A stretch of 64,000 nt of DNA from Tritrichomonas foetus (taxonomy: Eukaryota > Parabasalia > Tritrichomonadida > Tritrichomonadidae): NCBI GenBank assembly GCA_001839685.1, contig MLAK01000668.1, positions 17,024 through 81,023 of the forward strand, in the 5' to 3' direction. The stretch's first letter is position 1. Each line of letters begins with the position of its first letter. Below, piece after piece: positions 50,124 through 59,733 of the stretch. A model generated the notes under the pieces. It did not search any database and was not told where the DNA came from. It saw only the letters and a program-made list of their open reading frames with translations. The position numbers and the translations under genes were made by a program.

Positions 50124-51221
50124 CTATTTTTCTTCTGAGGGTATAGAAGCACTTTTATTAAAATCTGTTTCAAATGCAAGTCCCATTGGTTCTTCAGATT
50201 CGCTCTCATTTGAACTTTTCATATTTTTAATTTCATTTTTAATATCCGAGAGTTTTCTGAGCCTCATCGTTCCCGATAAGAGTGAAACCTCTTGAAAAGA
50301 AGCCTCGAATGAAGGAATCACTTCTCCTTCTTCAACAATATCCCAATCATCGTTTGCCGAAATAACAGTCTCTGATTTTACATCAACAATTGAAATCGGG
50401 CAAAATTTCAATTTTCTCATGCATTCAATTGTTGACATCATTTCATCCAATGAGTCCCAAGCAAATCCTAAAAGTAAAGATGGCGAGATATCATTAATTT
50501 TCATTGATTTTAATTTCGGATCAAACAAAATTGCTTGGTCACTCCCTTGTTGAACGTATTTTTTGGTTGTGTGCGGATCAAAAAAGTAGAAAAATTTTGA
50601 AGATACACCAACAAAGTAGTGTGCCTTTCCTTTATGTCCACTAATAAAGCCTATTCCTTCTGGTAATGTAACAGATAGAACGACCGTTTGGAAACATCGA
50701 GAATCAAATTTTTTAAATCCACACATTAATGGAATCAAACATAAAACTGATGATTCCCCTGTAAACAATGGCTTTATTTCTTCTATGACTATTGTTGAGT
50801 TTTCACAGACGTAAATTGGGAAATCAGGTTTCATTAAATTTTCCAATGATTTTGATAATTTCGAGACTGATACCCATTCACCTTCATGTCCATCATTTTT
50901 AATTACCTCTTTACATATATTATGAATAGAAAATGGGGCATCTGGTGTATCATTGAAAAGTGATAAAAATGATTCACGTTTGGGGAAGTGGGAATTATAA
51001 TATTTTGGAAACTTCATTAATAATTTTTTAACATATTGTGCAACAAGACTTTGGCCACACCGAATACAACATCCCCAATGAGTATCTGATGTAATTGTAA
51101 AACTATGATTTTCATTTTGAAGTGCTCGGAAACCTTTCCTATATGTAAAACGAGGAATGGTACTGATTAGAGCAAGCTGATCATCTTGATCATTACATTC
51201 AACTCCTAAAATTGTTGTCAT
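50124..51221 (-). CDS. ATG4-type autophagy cysteine protease (peptidase C54)
   Basis: A 365-aa protease that in other eukaryotes trims the C-terminus of ATG8 and removes ATG8 from lipid. The catalytic Cys is Cys51 in TSDTHWGCCIRCGQ, matching the SDxGWGCMxRxxQ motif with His in place of the usual Gly before Trp. The Asp-His pair lies in FDPHTTK (Asp215, His217). Other family landmarks: GEWVSVSKLSKSL and the GFISGHKGKAHYFVG segment preceding the catalytic Asp. The C-terminal tail of about 60 residues is acidic and Ser-rich and has no clear ATG8-binding motif that I can assign. Trichomonads keep a reduced autophagy set including ATG8 conjugation. All three catalytic residues are present, so the enzyme is probably active. 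Confidence 0.9.
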   Translation of the reverse strand: MTTILGVECNDQDDQLALISTIPRFTYRKGFRALQNENHSFTITSDTHWGCCIRCGQSLVAQYVKKLLMKFPKYYNSHFPKRESFLSLFNDTPDAPFSIHNICKEVIKNDGHEGEWVSVSKLSKSLENLMKPDFPIYVCENSTIVIEEIKPLFTGESSVLCLIPLMCGFKKFDSRCFQTVVLSVTLPEGIGFISGHKGKAHYFVGVSSKFFYFFDPHTTKKYVQQGSDQAILFDPKLKSMKINDISPSLLLGFAWDSLDEMMSTIECMRKLKFCPISIVDVKSETVISANDDWDIVEEGEVIPSFEASFQEVSLLSGTMRLRKLSDIKNEIKNMKSSNESESEEPMGLAFETDFNKSASIPSEEK

Positions 51222-51692
51222 TTATATCTTTTCGGTTGCTCACAAAATTTTCTTTTTTTCACCAAATTGAATAATTTCTCCCTTTTTTTAACAAGATTTA
51301 TTTTTATTTTATCTTCAAAAATTGAAAGAGATTTAATTATTTCACAGTTAATCGTTTAACAAAAAGCTCATACATTTTTGAATGTATACGAAATAAACAA
51401 GTGAATAATTTCGGTAACGATCTAATTATGAATTGAATCTTTTTTTCCTCTGTCTTTTTCCATTTCAAAAATGCGCGATAATTTCATCCAAAATGACTTG
51501 AAGGAATTATTTTAGAAACTTTCAGATGAATATGATTTTGCTGGATGTTATCATGAACAATCAATCTGATAATTCATATTTCTGATTTGTTTTGATCGTG
51601 AAATCGAAAAACATCAACTTTTTCTTTGATATGGTAAAACGATATAAATTAACTTTTTATGATAGACGATAGAATTCGACGGTTGCTGAAGC
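51222..51692. other. Divergent promoter region between ATG4 and eS28
   Basis: AT-rich. Contains AACTTTTTC near 51615 and AACTTTTTATGATAG near 51651, the reverse of the AAAAAGTT element, plus AAACGATATAAA near 51638, resembling a Myb site. No gene seen. Confidence 0.4.
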
Positions 51693-51704
51693 GGTCGACC
51701 TTTT
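51693..51704 (+). promoter_or_regulatory. GGTCGACCTTTT core-promoter motif, eS28
   Basis: Identical to the motif before uL23, here ending 13 bp before the ATG at 51718. Both are preceded by a GGTT/GCTG-rich half. Their shared presence on two ribosomal protein genes and nowhere else I noticed in the window suggests a ribosomal-gene core promoter. Confidence 0.55.
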
Positions 51705-51717
51705 TTCTTACTTTCCA

Positions 51718-51918
51718 ATGGAAGAGGAGCAAGTCAAACTCGCTGTCGTCAAACAAATCATCGGCCGTACAGGAAGCCGTGGTGGTGTTACACAAGTCAA
51801 AGTCGAATTCATCGACGACCCAGGACGTTCCCTCATCCGCAATGTCAAGGGACCAGTTCGCGAAAACGATATCCTTTCACTTCTCGAGACAGAACGTGAA
51901 GCCCGTCGTCTCCGCTAA
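51718..51918 (+). CDS. Ribosomal protein eS28 (RPS28)
   Basis: A 66-aa protein, the normal length for eS28. It matches the family from end to end: [59 protein letters not shown]. It is a small-subunit OB-fold protein near the mRNA exit channel. Start chosen at the ATG just after the core-promoter motif; the open frame upstream is promoter. C-ending codons and TAAA at the stop mark it as strongly expressed. Confidence 0.97.
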   Translation: MEEEQVKLAVVKQIIGRTGSRGGVTQVKVEFIDDPGRSLIRNVKGPVRENDILSLLETEREARRLR

Positions 51919-52206
51919 ATTTTCTTTTTTAAATGGTATATTTAATATAAATTGCATTTTTTGATTTTTCTAATTTCATTGATTATCATTATCATTTTTT
52001 TCCTTCAATGTGACCTTCAATTCTTGAATACTGAAACCATTCTTTTGGAATTGGAGAATCATGAGATTTCATTGCCATGGCCATATTTGACCTTAATTTG
52101 GCAATCGAGCATTATTATTTCACCTTGAATGCTTCATTTTTGAAGACAACGATAGAAATAGGCCAATTATATTTCTCCACTTTTTAATTTCGCCTCAGAG
52201 TTTTTT
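51919..52206. other. Short intergenic region
   Basis: Spacer between eS28 and SF3A2. It has TTATTTCACCTTG (52115-52127), identical to a string upstream of the helicase gene, and GCCT-containing TTTCGCCT near 52189, also similar to that promoter. Confidence 0.4.
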
Positions 52207-52215
52207 TCATTTTTA
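52207..52215 (+). promoter_or_regulatory. Initiator-like element before SF3A2
   Basis: TCATTTTTA immediately precedes the ATG at 52216 and fits the trichomonad initiator (TCA-Y-W). It implies a leader of about seven bases. Confidence 0.5.
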
Positions 52216-52881
52216 ATGGCAGATAGAGACTATTTAATCGGTGGAAGACACGGCGCAGGTGAATATAATTCCCAGCTCGATCGAATTCAACGTACAAATC
52301 GACTTTCGAAATTAAAGCTCGTTGAAAAAGATTTAACAGATGATCAAAATTTATTTAAAAACCAATATGGTTTGTATGAATGCAGACTCTGCTGCACACA
52401 TCACAGGACGGAAGCGAGTTACATTGCGCACACATACGGAAAAGCCCATCAAAGAAATGTCGAAAGAAGACGCGTGACATTGGCCAGAAAGGAGGCTATG
52501 ATGGGCGGCAGCCGAGTGGGTCCCCAGCCAAAACCGATCGCTCCTGCTGCAAAAAAGGCCAAAATTGGCGATCCAGCATATTCGATATTTAAAACCCAAA
52601 ATTCGACTGGTTCCCTAACAATATTATTCGAATTAACATATGAACAAATTCGGAAGAGCACTTCTCCTAAATATCGTATTATGTCCGCATATGAGCAAAC
52701 CGTTGAATCACCGCCTGACCCTCGCTATCAATATGTCGTCTTTGCAGCACAACCGTACAACACAGTCGCATTCAAAATTCCAAATAATCCAATTCTGGAA
52801 GATCAAATCATCGAAGATTGGAAACCGCGTGATCATCTATACACGTTCCAAATTACTGTTACAGCCCCTCCAAAAGTGTGA
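52216..52881 (+). CDS. Splicing factor SF3A2 (Prp11), U2 snRNP
   Basis: A 221-aa protein. The N-terminus (GGRHGAGEYNSQLDRIQRTNRL) and FKNQYGLYECRLCCTHHRTEASYIAHTYGKAHQRN match SF3A2. The latter is a matrin-type C2H2 zinc finger with Cys56, Cys59, His72 and His78. The C-terminal domain reads YRIMSAYEQTVESPPDPRYQYVVFAAQPYNTVAFKIP...DHLYTFQITV, again matching human SF3A2. It lacks the long Pro-rich tail of the animal protein. SF3A2 binds SF3A1/SF3A3 in U2 snRNP at branch-point recognition. Its presence fits the one intron found here, whose branch point appears fused to the 3' splice site. Minor drift in the DNA-level frame is not seen; no intron is needed. Confidence 0.93.
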   Translation: MADRDYLIGGRHGAGEYNSQLDRIQRTNRLSKLKLVEKDLTDDQNLFKNQYGLYECRLCCTHHRTEASYIAHTYGKAHQRNVERRRVTLARKEAMMGGSRVGPQPKPIAPAAKKAKIGDPAYSIFKTQNSTGSLTILFELTYEQIRKSTSPKYRIMSAYEQTVESPPDPRYQYVVFAAQPYNTVAFKIPNNPILEDQIIEDWKPRDHLYTFQITVTAPPKV

Positions 52882-53397
52882 AATAATCATATCGAGTTTC
52901 TGTTTAGCGTTTTTTTTTCTCCTGAAAAATCAATTGGATCAATGAAGTTCATCCGACTATTTATGTTCAGAAAAAGTCATTAATTTTTTACCCTTATTTT
53001 TTGATACACATACAAGCAGCTTGTCAGAAAATACATTCTTTAAATTTCGATCTCGTAAAGCAAATATTACGTGTGGTAAAGGACTGTTTCAATAAACTCA
53101 TTCAAAAATAATATTTTGAATGTTGAACGGTATTATTTTGAATATAAAATCTTATTCACAAAGTGAAAATAAAATGTCTCGAAAAGATTTTTTTATCTTA
53201 CTAAAAATTCACAAATTCTTCTTTGCCAATAATTTATTCCATATTCTATTCAAAAATTACGGTTATTTTCATGTATTTTTCACCATTTGCTACTTTTGTG
53301 AACATTATATACACTCAAAATTGGCCAAATATTTGCCCATAACTTGATGAATTTTCATTTCTGAGGATATCCTCCGAAAATCGTAATTTGAGGTATA
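52882..53397. other. Intergenic region, about 510 bp
   Basis: AT-rich DNA with a 75-codon Phe/Ile-rich open frame (53120-53347) that I take as chance. No RNA gene or repeat recognised. Confidence 0.45.
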
Positions 53398-53421
53398 GAA
53401 AAAGTTATATAACGTACATGA
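53398..53421 (+). promoter_or_regulatory. GAAAAAGTTAT-type upstream element before the PH/RUN-like gene
   Basis: Twenty-four bases starting GAAAAAGTTATATA and ending CGTACATGA, matching the block upstream of uL23 at all but two positions. It lies 57-80 bp before the chosen ATG, close to the uL23 spacing. The start upstream within this block is a TTG or ATG in the element itself, so I do not use it. Confidence 0.5.
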
Positions 53422-53477
53422 TGATCTATACAATTTTGAATGGAATTCTAGTTTATATATTTAAACGAATACAAAGC

Positions 53478-55862
53478 ATGGAAATGATAGATGTTCGATT
53501 TCCCGCTATCTTTTCTGCATGCCAGAAGAACCAATGTTCATTTGATGATGTTGGTGTTGTGTTTAGCGGCTCCGATGTTGAAGAAACAAATTATCGAATC
53601 GAATTTATTGGCCCTTTTATCTTCATTTTGAGACCAGATGATGAAGTCCCTCGCCTTCTTATTTTTACGCCGAACTTTTTACCCCAACTAGAAGATAATA
53701 AAATCGTCTTACAAGCGATTGCATATTCGGAATATTCCGATGTCAACCAGACTTTTGTATTCGACTCCAAAGAAACACAGTTATCTTTTCAGAAGGCCTT
53801 TTTCAAGTCAATTTCCGACCTACACGATCGAATTACCGAAATATCTAATAAAAAAATGCGTGGAAAGTACGGTGAAGTCAAATGCATATTTATTGAGAAA
53901 AGGACAATGAAATCATGCAATTTGGTCTTGAATCATACTGTCACTTCATATTCAATTCAAGCCCATGCTGAAAATGCCGATGGTGACTTTTTATGTTTCC
54001 TGGACATGGATTTGGATTCATCATCAACTGTATCTACCCTATTGAAAACGCCACCTGCATTCAAAACCAACCACTTGTGCTTGTACTTTTCCATCATTGA
54101 TGGAAATACATGTAAAGAAACAATATTTAAAGGAAGAAATTTAAATGACACGCTTAATTGGATTCTTGCTGTTCATACAAGCATCTTTTTAGCGTCTGCA
54201 AAAAAGTACATATCTGCAACTAATACACCAAAAGTAACAAAAAGTGGAAATCCAAATTCTACTCCTCAAAGAGACCCAAAAATGAACGGTAATTGTTGCA
54301 GTACAAGTGACTCATTTGAAGATGAAAAAGATGGACAAATCGAGATGAAAGTCGAAGATATAATAGAAAGCAGAAGTATTCCAACCATTCCAAAAAATTG
54401 TCATCAAAAATCGAATGGAAACTTCCATTTAAACACCATTTCTGAAAATGAAGAAAATAAACAAAGTAACAGTGAAAGTGATGATCGAACTGACTCAGAT
54501 TATAAAGAATCTGATGAAAAATTATCAGATAGTGATATCACTTCAACTTCTGAAAGCCTAGAAGATAGGAAATCAGAGGAAGAAGAGCGAAAAGAAAATG
54601 AACGAAATGAAAAATTCGAACAATTACGTCTTTCACTTGAAAATACCAGAAAAATATCAAATGGTCATATCCCAGAAGTTTATGTTCCACCTGAAAATAA
54701 AATAGAAGTTATCCTACCATCTTTTATTGATAAATCCCAAGTGAATAATCAAATTCAATCAGTTTTGAATTCGATCGGCAATTTTGGTATAAATGCAAAT
54801 TTCGATAATTTTGCAAATTGTGATCAAAGACCACTTGAGCAAATTATTGAAGATGCTTGTTCAACAGGACATGACTCCTTAAATATTTCTGATTATGTAC
54901 GAATTAGGGATTATCCATTATTTGATTTCAATCAACTTTATAAAGCTTCAGAACCAAAGCGACCATTTATTGAGCAATTTTTGAACTCTTTAACAAGTTT
55001 GAAAATTACTGAAGAACATAAAGTTGTTGAATCTCATAAACTTTGCTTTGTATTATGTGCTCTATTTCTAAATGGACTAAAAGGATTTAAATCGTTTGGA
55101 TTGGAGCATGAATTTCTTGATGCCATTTATGCACTTTCACCATTCGTTGATGGTCTAGATAAAATTTACACAAAAATTTCTCAAGAGCCTACAATTTTAA
55201 CACAGATTTCACAGTTTGTCATTTCAATTTTGAATTCACAAATATTGATTCCAATAATTGAAGCTATAGTTCGTGAAGAAGATTGGCAAGCCGAATTTTA
55301 TTCAATTTCATCTCATATGAGAGATTATGAGACTTTGAAACAAATTCTCAGTCTTTCTGATTTTATTTTCGCTATTGAATTTGACATTGATGAAACTACA
55401 CCTATCATCGCGAACACATCGCACGAAGAAAAAGTTCAATATATATTTAAACCGGCTTATAGCTATTTAGGACTCAATGAAATCGATAAAAGCCAAGATA
55501 ACGAAAAAATCCAAAAAGAAATTGCTGATTTCTTTGTTAGTGAATTAAATAATGGAACAAATCACAAAGGCTGGCAATTCTTAAACAGTGTTATTAATTC
55601 CGAACATGTAAACATTAATTGTGAATTTAGATTGTTGAGAAAGTCTGTTCGAAATGCAAAAAAGCTTCCATCAGACGAAAGAATTAAAGCCATCTTTGAA
55701 GAAGGTGCTAAATTTGGTCTTCTTCACATTTGGTTCATCATGATGATAACATTTCCCGAAACAAATCTATATTTCGAACGAGATTCAACATTCACAGATA
55801 TGTTTAGAGCAAAATATGTAATTTCTGAACTTGCTGAATTGATGAAGAAATTTGATCCATAA
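53478..55862 (+). CDS. Possible PH-domain plus RUN-like protein, 794 aa
   Basis: I start at the ATG at 53478 (MEMIDVRFPAIF) because upstream codons overlap the conserved promoter block. The first 230 residues hold two stretches with PH-type strand order, the second ending in a Trp-containing helix (LNDTLNWILAVHTSIFLASAKK), the usual PH C-terminal helix. A disordered acidic middle (about 250-430; SDIT, EEEE and KSEEEERKENERNEKF) follows. The C-terminal 300 residues are helical: EQFLNSLTSLKITEEHKVVESHKLCFVLCALFLNGLKGF resembles the start of a RUN domain, which in other proteins binds small GTPases. Both assignments are tentative; I see no GTPase-activating arginine or GEF motif. An adaptor linking membrane lipid to a Rab- or Rap-type GTPase is possible. 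Confidence 0.5.
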   Translation: MEMIDVRFPAIFSACQKNQCSFDDVGVVFSGSDVEETNYRIEFIGPFIFILRPDDEVPRLLIFTPNFLPQLEDNKIVLQAIAYSEYSDVNQTFVFDSKETQLSFQKAFFKSISDLHDRITEISNKKMRGKYGEVKCIFIEKRTMKSCNLVLNHTVTSYSIQAHAENADGDFLCFLDMDLDSSSTVSTLLKTPPAFKTNHLCLYFSIIDGNTCKETIFKGRNLNDTLNWILAVHTSIFLASAKKYISATNTPKVTKSGNPNSTPQRDPKMNGNCCSTSDSFEDEKDGQIEMKVEDIIESRSIPTIPKNCHQKSNGNFHLNTISENEENKQSNSESDDRTDSDYKESDEKLSDSDITSTSESLEDRKSEEEERKENERNEKFEQLRLSLENTRKISNGHIPEVYVPPENKIEVILPSFIDKSQVNNQIQSVLNSIGNFGINANFDNFANCDQRPLEQIIEDACSTGHDSLNISDYVRIRDYPLFDFNQLYKASEPKRPFIEQFLNSLTSLKITEEHKVVESHKLCFVLCALFLNGLKGFKSFGLEHEFLDAIYALSPFVDGLDKIYTKISQEPTILTQISQFVISILNSQILIPIIEAIVREEDWQAEFYSISSHMRDYETLKQILSLSDFIFAIEFDIDETTPIIANTSHEEKVQYIFKPAYSYLGLNEIDKSQDNEKIQKEIADFFVSELNNGTNHKGWQFLNSVINSEHVNINCEFRLLRKSVRNAKKLPSDERIKAIFEEGAKFGLLHIWFIMMITFPETNLYFERDSTFTDMFRAKYVISELAELMKKFDP

Positions 55863-56156
55863 TTGTTTTCTTTTATAATTTATTTGTAATTAATTACGAT
55901 ATTTAAACATGAATGTTATGTGTACTTTTTTCTTGGTATTATTATTATATTATTTATGCATAAGATAATTAATAATATTAGATTAATAATAATATTATTC
56001 AATTGGATAAACAGCCGATTAAAGATTAGAATCACCATGATATCATGAGTTTTGATGTGGCTGTGATTTTTTCATCTAATATGTCAACTTGATGGACATT
56101 AAACGGTCGCTTCTCACAGAAAAAGTTCCCTTGATAAAATCCCTTGAACCAAGTCA
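55863..56156. other. Short intergenic region before the MED14-like gene
   Basis: AT-rich. GAAAAAGTT at 56119-56127, 30 bp before the ATG, is another copy of the upstream element. Confidence 0.45.
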
Positions 56157-59100
56157 ATGTCATCACCAGGAAGTTCAAGGACCATTTCAAATCCAATGAT
56201 AGAACTAGACAAATTACTTCGATCAACAATAATCCGCGCCGAAAAAATCCTTTCGACAGCAAAAAATACAAATATGTCTCCATTTTCCTGCCGAGCAAAT
56301 TTTTTACGAAAAATTCAAGAAGTCAGAATTCTTGTTTCGCGCCTGGTTGTTGTTTTTAGGTGGTCAAAATCAATAAATTTCACAGATTCAATAAATCAAA
56401 TGTTGACTGGACCAGAAGTTCACTTTCAGACAGTCTTCAATGAAATAAATAGCTTATTCAATACCTTTAAAACGCGTTCTCGGAGTTCTCCCAACAATAA
56501 TAATGATATTCATCATGATTTTAATAATGTGAATAGTAATCTTAGTAATATGAATAATTGCGAAATCAACAATATTCTGAATATGAATAATTCTAAAAGA
56601 GTTTTGAACTTCAGCAATTTATTCGTTAGTGGTCTGAATTACAAAACTCCTGCAAAAATAACGATCGATAGGAAATTTGCATTTTCAAATCTTTTATTAC
56701 GTGATGTACCAAAAAGAATCAAACATGTATATTTCATTGGACATCACATTTTTTTTATTGCACCTGGTGAATATTCATTCGTTTTAAAAGCGTATTCATT
56801 TGAAAAATTCAAAATAAAACAATATAAAGTGAATTGGCCACGTAATTTTCATATAAAAGACACATTTTTACTAGCACTGACACGTCTATTACAATTATTT
56901 ACTGCACAAATTAATTTAACTCTTCCTCGAATTGATCGTGTTTTACATTCTATTTATTTATGCGGCATTTTCTTAAAAATTGCAAAGCAATTTTCAGATA
57001 AACAAAGTAATTTCCCACTTACTATCGAAAGCATATATTCACGCTGTATTAAAATATCATTTCCACCACTGTATGGTAATTTGAGCTCTTTTTTCATGTA
57101 TATACAAATGGGTAAAATCATTTTCACAAGCATGGGAACAGTTTATATTCCTGAGAGCACTTTTGCAAACTCTCTTTTACCGCTAGAAACCTTTTCTAGA
57201 TTCAGTACTGATGTAACTAAAGATGCTGAAATCACAAGACGCCAAATAACTTTTACATTAGATCATAATTTCGCTAATCCTGAATTACTTTTAGCATTTT
57301 TTAGGGATATTGTATTTTATACTAAATTTATCAAAATATGGAATACAACAATTCATGCAATTCGTTCTGTATCATTTGCTTTTTATAGCGCAAAAATGAT
57401 TTTTAATAATAATATGTCCACTTTAGGGAGAATCGAAGTTTTTCTTAATAAAATGAATTTGATGACCATTTCAATAGATTCTTGGACAGGCATTATGAAA
57501 CTATGTTTCAGTGAATACGTTGGAATTGATTCTAAAGAAATGACTTTTAATTTTATTGAACCTGAGGCAATTTCCCGATTAATGTCGAAAGTTTTAACAA
57601 ATTTCATAATTCATGCATCTGTTGATTATGCATATGGAAGCAAATCACCTGCAAATGTTTTCTTAAAGAATCCTAAGACTTATCAACGTAGATTCTCTTT
57701 TGCCCCTGATTACACACTTCATATTCAATCTGATTTTGGTCATCCAAGAATTTTTATTTTTGATAAAGATTTTAATCAATATACTAATCCAGATATAGTG
57801 GAAATGGATTCATCATCAATGATTTATGCCTGGCAAATGTTTTTACGAACATTGAAATCGGCACGATCGTTGATATTTTTGCTACAGACACAAAAATATT
57901 TACACAGTTTAGGGATTAGATCTGTACGATCTGGTTTAGCTTTAGAATTAACTTTGCAGTCATGTAAAACATGTAATATTACGGTGAACCATTTTGGTTG
58001 GCGTCTTATGTTTTCTCCTTATTTTATGATTGGTATTACTAGATCTGAACCAATTAGTGTAATTCATGGATTTGGTTTTAGTGCACGTGCTGCTTTATTG
58101 ATTGCACAAATTGTTGCAACAATTCAACAAAGTCGTTCAAATGTATTAAATGTCATTGTTCTTTCACGACAAACTAATGCAATTGAACAACTTCATCAAT
58201 CTGTAACTTATAGCTTTTCATTTAGGTTTCAGAATGAATCAAAAACGACTTTATACTTTTCATATGGACGATATCTTAAGAATTGTGGAATTCATCGCGA
58301 AATGAACCATCTTATTCTAAATCCTTGTTTTTTGCCACACTTTCAATTTGTTCTCGCCAGACATTCACCTCTTCAAAACATGATTAATAATATTGTTAAA
58401 GAAAGTACGGATGGATATGCTTTGTCTTCATTCATCAATCATTCAGCAATTCCACTTTTTAGATTCCTTGATATCTTTTGCAATCCATATTTAAATGATT
58501 ATAACGGCGATTTTGTTGTTTCAAATATTTCAACAATGGCGCAATTTACACTAGTTTATAAGAAAAAATTCACTTTATCAATTCGATTAAAAGCCGTTCA
58601 TTCCTTTTTGATATTTGTCCCAACACGCTTTCCAAACATTCTCCTATTCCTTCCTTTAAATATAGTGAAAAAAGAGACTCCATTTCCTGGAAAGCGTTAT
58701 TTTGAAATCGGAATGAACAGTCTGGTCAATTTTAAAAATGTTTTAATAAAATTCACAACTTTTTATGAAGAAATTGAGCAACTTGGTTTTACCTATCGTG
58801 CATTTTCTGAAAAAATGGATATGGCAATGTTTATTCGTGATCGTGATGGAATCCATATTAAATTATATCTCAAAGGGAATGAATTTATTCCATTTATCGA
58901 AAATAATAAAGATGCTTCAGAAAATTTAAAGAAACTAACTTTTGAAGCAAAATTGAATCCATTAATGATTCGCGGAATTATTCGTCTAGTGAATGCCTTT
59001 TCACCTAACAGCGAATGTATTGTAGCAATCTTTAATTTAATTTACCAACTAAAGAACGAATTGAAATATTCAATAGAAATTGTAATAAACGCACTTTTAT

Positions 59101-59282
59101 CGATTTCGAATGATTCAGAAGGATTAATTACAATGAAAATCGATGATTATGCTTTAGGATTTGAAAAAGGGAGTACATTTAAGATTACTTACAGAAAGAG
59201 CGGAAAAGAACCAGAAGAAATTATAAACATCCAACAACTGCTGAGTTTAATTAATCAGCAGGACATTTTTTCTGTGATATAG
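56157..59282 (+). CDS. Mediator subunit MED14-like protein
   Basis: A 1041-aa protein. The N-terminal 110 residues match the MED14 entry: MIELDKLLRSTIIRAEKIL, then FLRKIQEVRILVSRLVVVFRWSKSINFTDSINQML, corresponding to MED14's paired helices (RKI...R...RLLALVKWA...). After an Asn-rich linker (about 115-150) comes LLLRDVPKRIKHVYFIGHHIFFIAPGEYSFVLKAYS, matching the LxxDLPxxLxKLxVxxGRVxFxVxxEFExxLTL strand pattern. The remaining 800 residues are alternating strands and helices, as expected for MED14 repeated modules. MED14 is the backbone joining head, middle and tail modules of Mediator to RNA polymerase II. Size is near the lower end of the family. The identification is by pattern and needs a profile search. 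Confidence 0.65.
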   Translation: MSSPGSSRTISNPMIELDKLLRSTIIRAEKILSTAKNTNMSPFSCRANFLRKIQEVRILVSRLVVVFRWSKSINFTDSINQMLTGPEVHFQTVFNEINSLFNTFKTRSRSSPNNNNDIHHDFNNVNSNLSNMNNCEINNILNMNNSKRVLNFSNLFVSGLNYKTPAKITIDRKFAFSNLLLRDVPKRIKHVYFIGHHIFFIAPGEYSFVLKAYSFEKFKIKQYKVNWPRNFHIKDTFLLALTRLLQLFTAQINLTLPRIDRVLHSIYLCGIFLKIAKQFSDKQSNFPLTIESIYSRCIKISFPPLYGNLSSFFMYIQMGKIIFTSMGTVYIPESTFANSLLPLETFSRFSTDVTKDAEITRRQITFTLDHNFANPELLLAFFRDIVFYTKFIKIWNTTIHAIRSVSFAFYSAKMIFNNNMSTLGRIEVFLNKMNLMTISIDSWTGIMKLCFSEYVGIDSKEMTFNFIEPEAISRLMSKVLTNFIIHASVDYAYGSKSPANVFLKNPKTYQRRFSFAPDYTLHIQSDFGHPRIFIFDKDFNQYTNPDIVEMDSSSMIYAWQMFLRTLKSARSLIFLLQTQKYLHSLGIRSVRSGLALELTLQSCKTCNITVNHFGWRLMFSPYFMIGITRSEPISVIHGFGFSARAALLIAQIVATIQQSRSNVLNVIVLSRQTNAIEQLHQSVTYSFSFRFQNESKTTLYFSYGRYLKNCGIHREMNHLILNPCFLPHFQFVLARHSPLQNMINNIVKESTDGYALSSFINHSAIPLFRFLDIFCNPYLNDYNGDFVVSNISTMAQFTLVYKKKFTLSIRLKAVHSFLIFVPTRFPNILLFLPLNIVKKETPFPGKRYFEIGMNSLVNFKNVLIKFTTFYEEIEQLGFTYRAFSEKMDMAMFIRDRDGIHIKLYLKGNEFIPFIENNKDASENLKKLTFEAKLNPLMIRGIIRLVNAFSPNSECIVAIFNLIYQLKNELKYSIEIVINALLSISNDSEGLITMKIDDYALGFEKGSTFKITYRKSGKEPEEIINIQQLLSLINQQDIFSVI

Positions 59283-59733
59283 AATTATATATTAAATTGT
59301 TTTTATGGTAGAAATAAATTTGTTTCTTTCGTTTTCGTTTTCTTTTTCTTTTTTTTTTTTTCTGAGCAAGTATTATGTAATTAGCTCAACAATATCAGAG
59401 AATATCTTTAAAGCTTGCCAACAATAAGATAAAGAGCGAGCAATTGAACCATGAACATATTTCATTAATTTGACTTTTAATTAAACCCGATTGTCCAATG
59501 TGATTCTAAAAACATCATGATGGACAAACTGAAAAAGTTATGTTTATAAAATGAAAAAGTTATATTTATGAAATGAAAAAGTTATTTTTATAAAATGAAA
59601 AAGTTAGATATAAAATTTCAACGAATTTCACAATTTTCATAAGAGGTACTTTGAATGATCATCGCATATTGAATGAAACCCATTTTGTATTTCTGAGCTT
59701 CATAAAAATTGTATCTATTGACCTTATCCCGAA
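59283..59733. other. Intergenic region with 22-bp tandem repeats
   Basis: Spacer between the MED14-like and DENN genes. Apart from a pyrimidine tract near 59345-59363, its main content is the repeat array at 59530-59615. Confidence 0.6.
59530..59615. repeat. Four-copy 22-bp tandem repeat carrying TGAAAAAGTTAT
   Basis: Units start at 59530, 59552, 59574 and 59596; each begins TGAAAAAGTTA(T/G) and ends in a TTTATAAAA-like run, the last unit being shortened. The core equals the GAAAAAGTTAT element before uL23 and other genes, here multiplied. The array ends about 118 bp before the DENN gene start and so may be its upstream control region. Confidence 0.85.

Noticed and set aside
53388..53477. 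N-terminal extension of the PH/RUN-like protein
   Set aside because: It begins at TTG, overlaps the upstream block conserved with uL23, and adds no family-like sequence.
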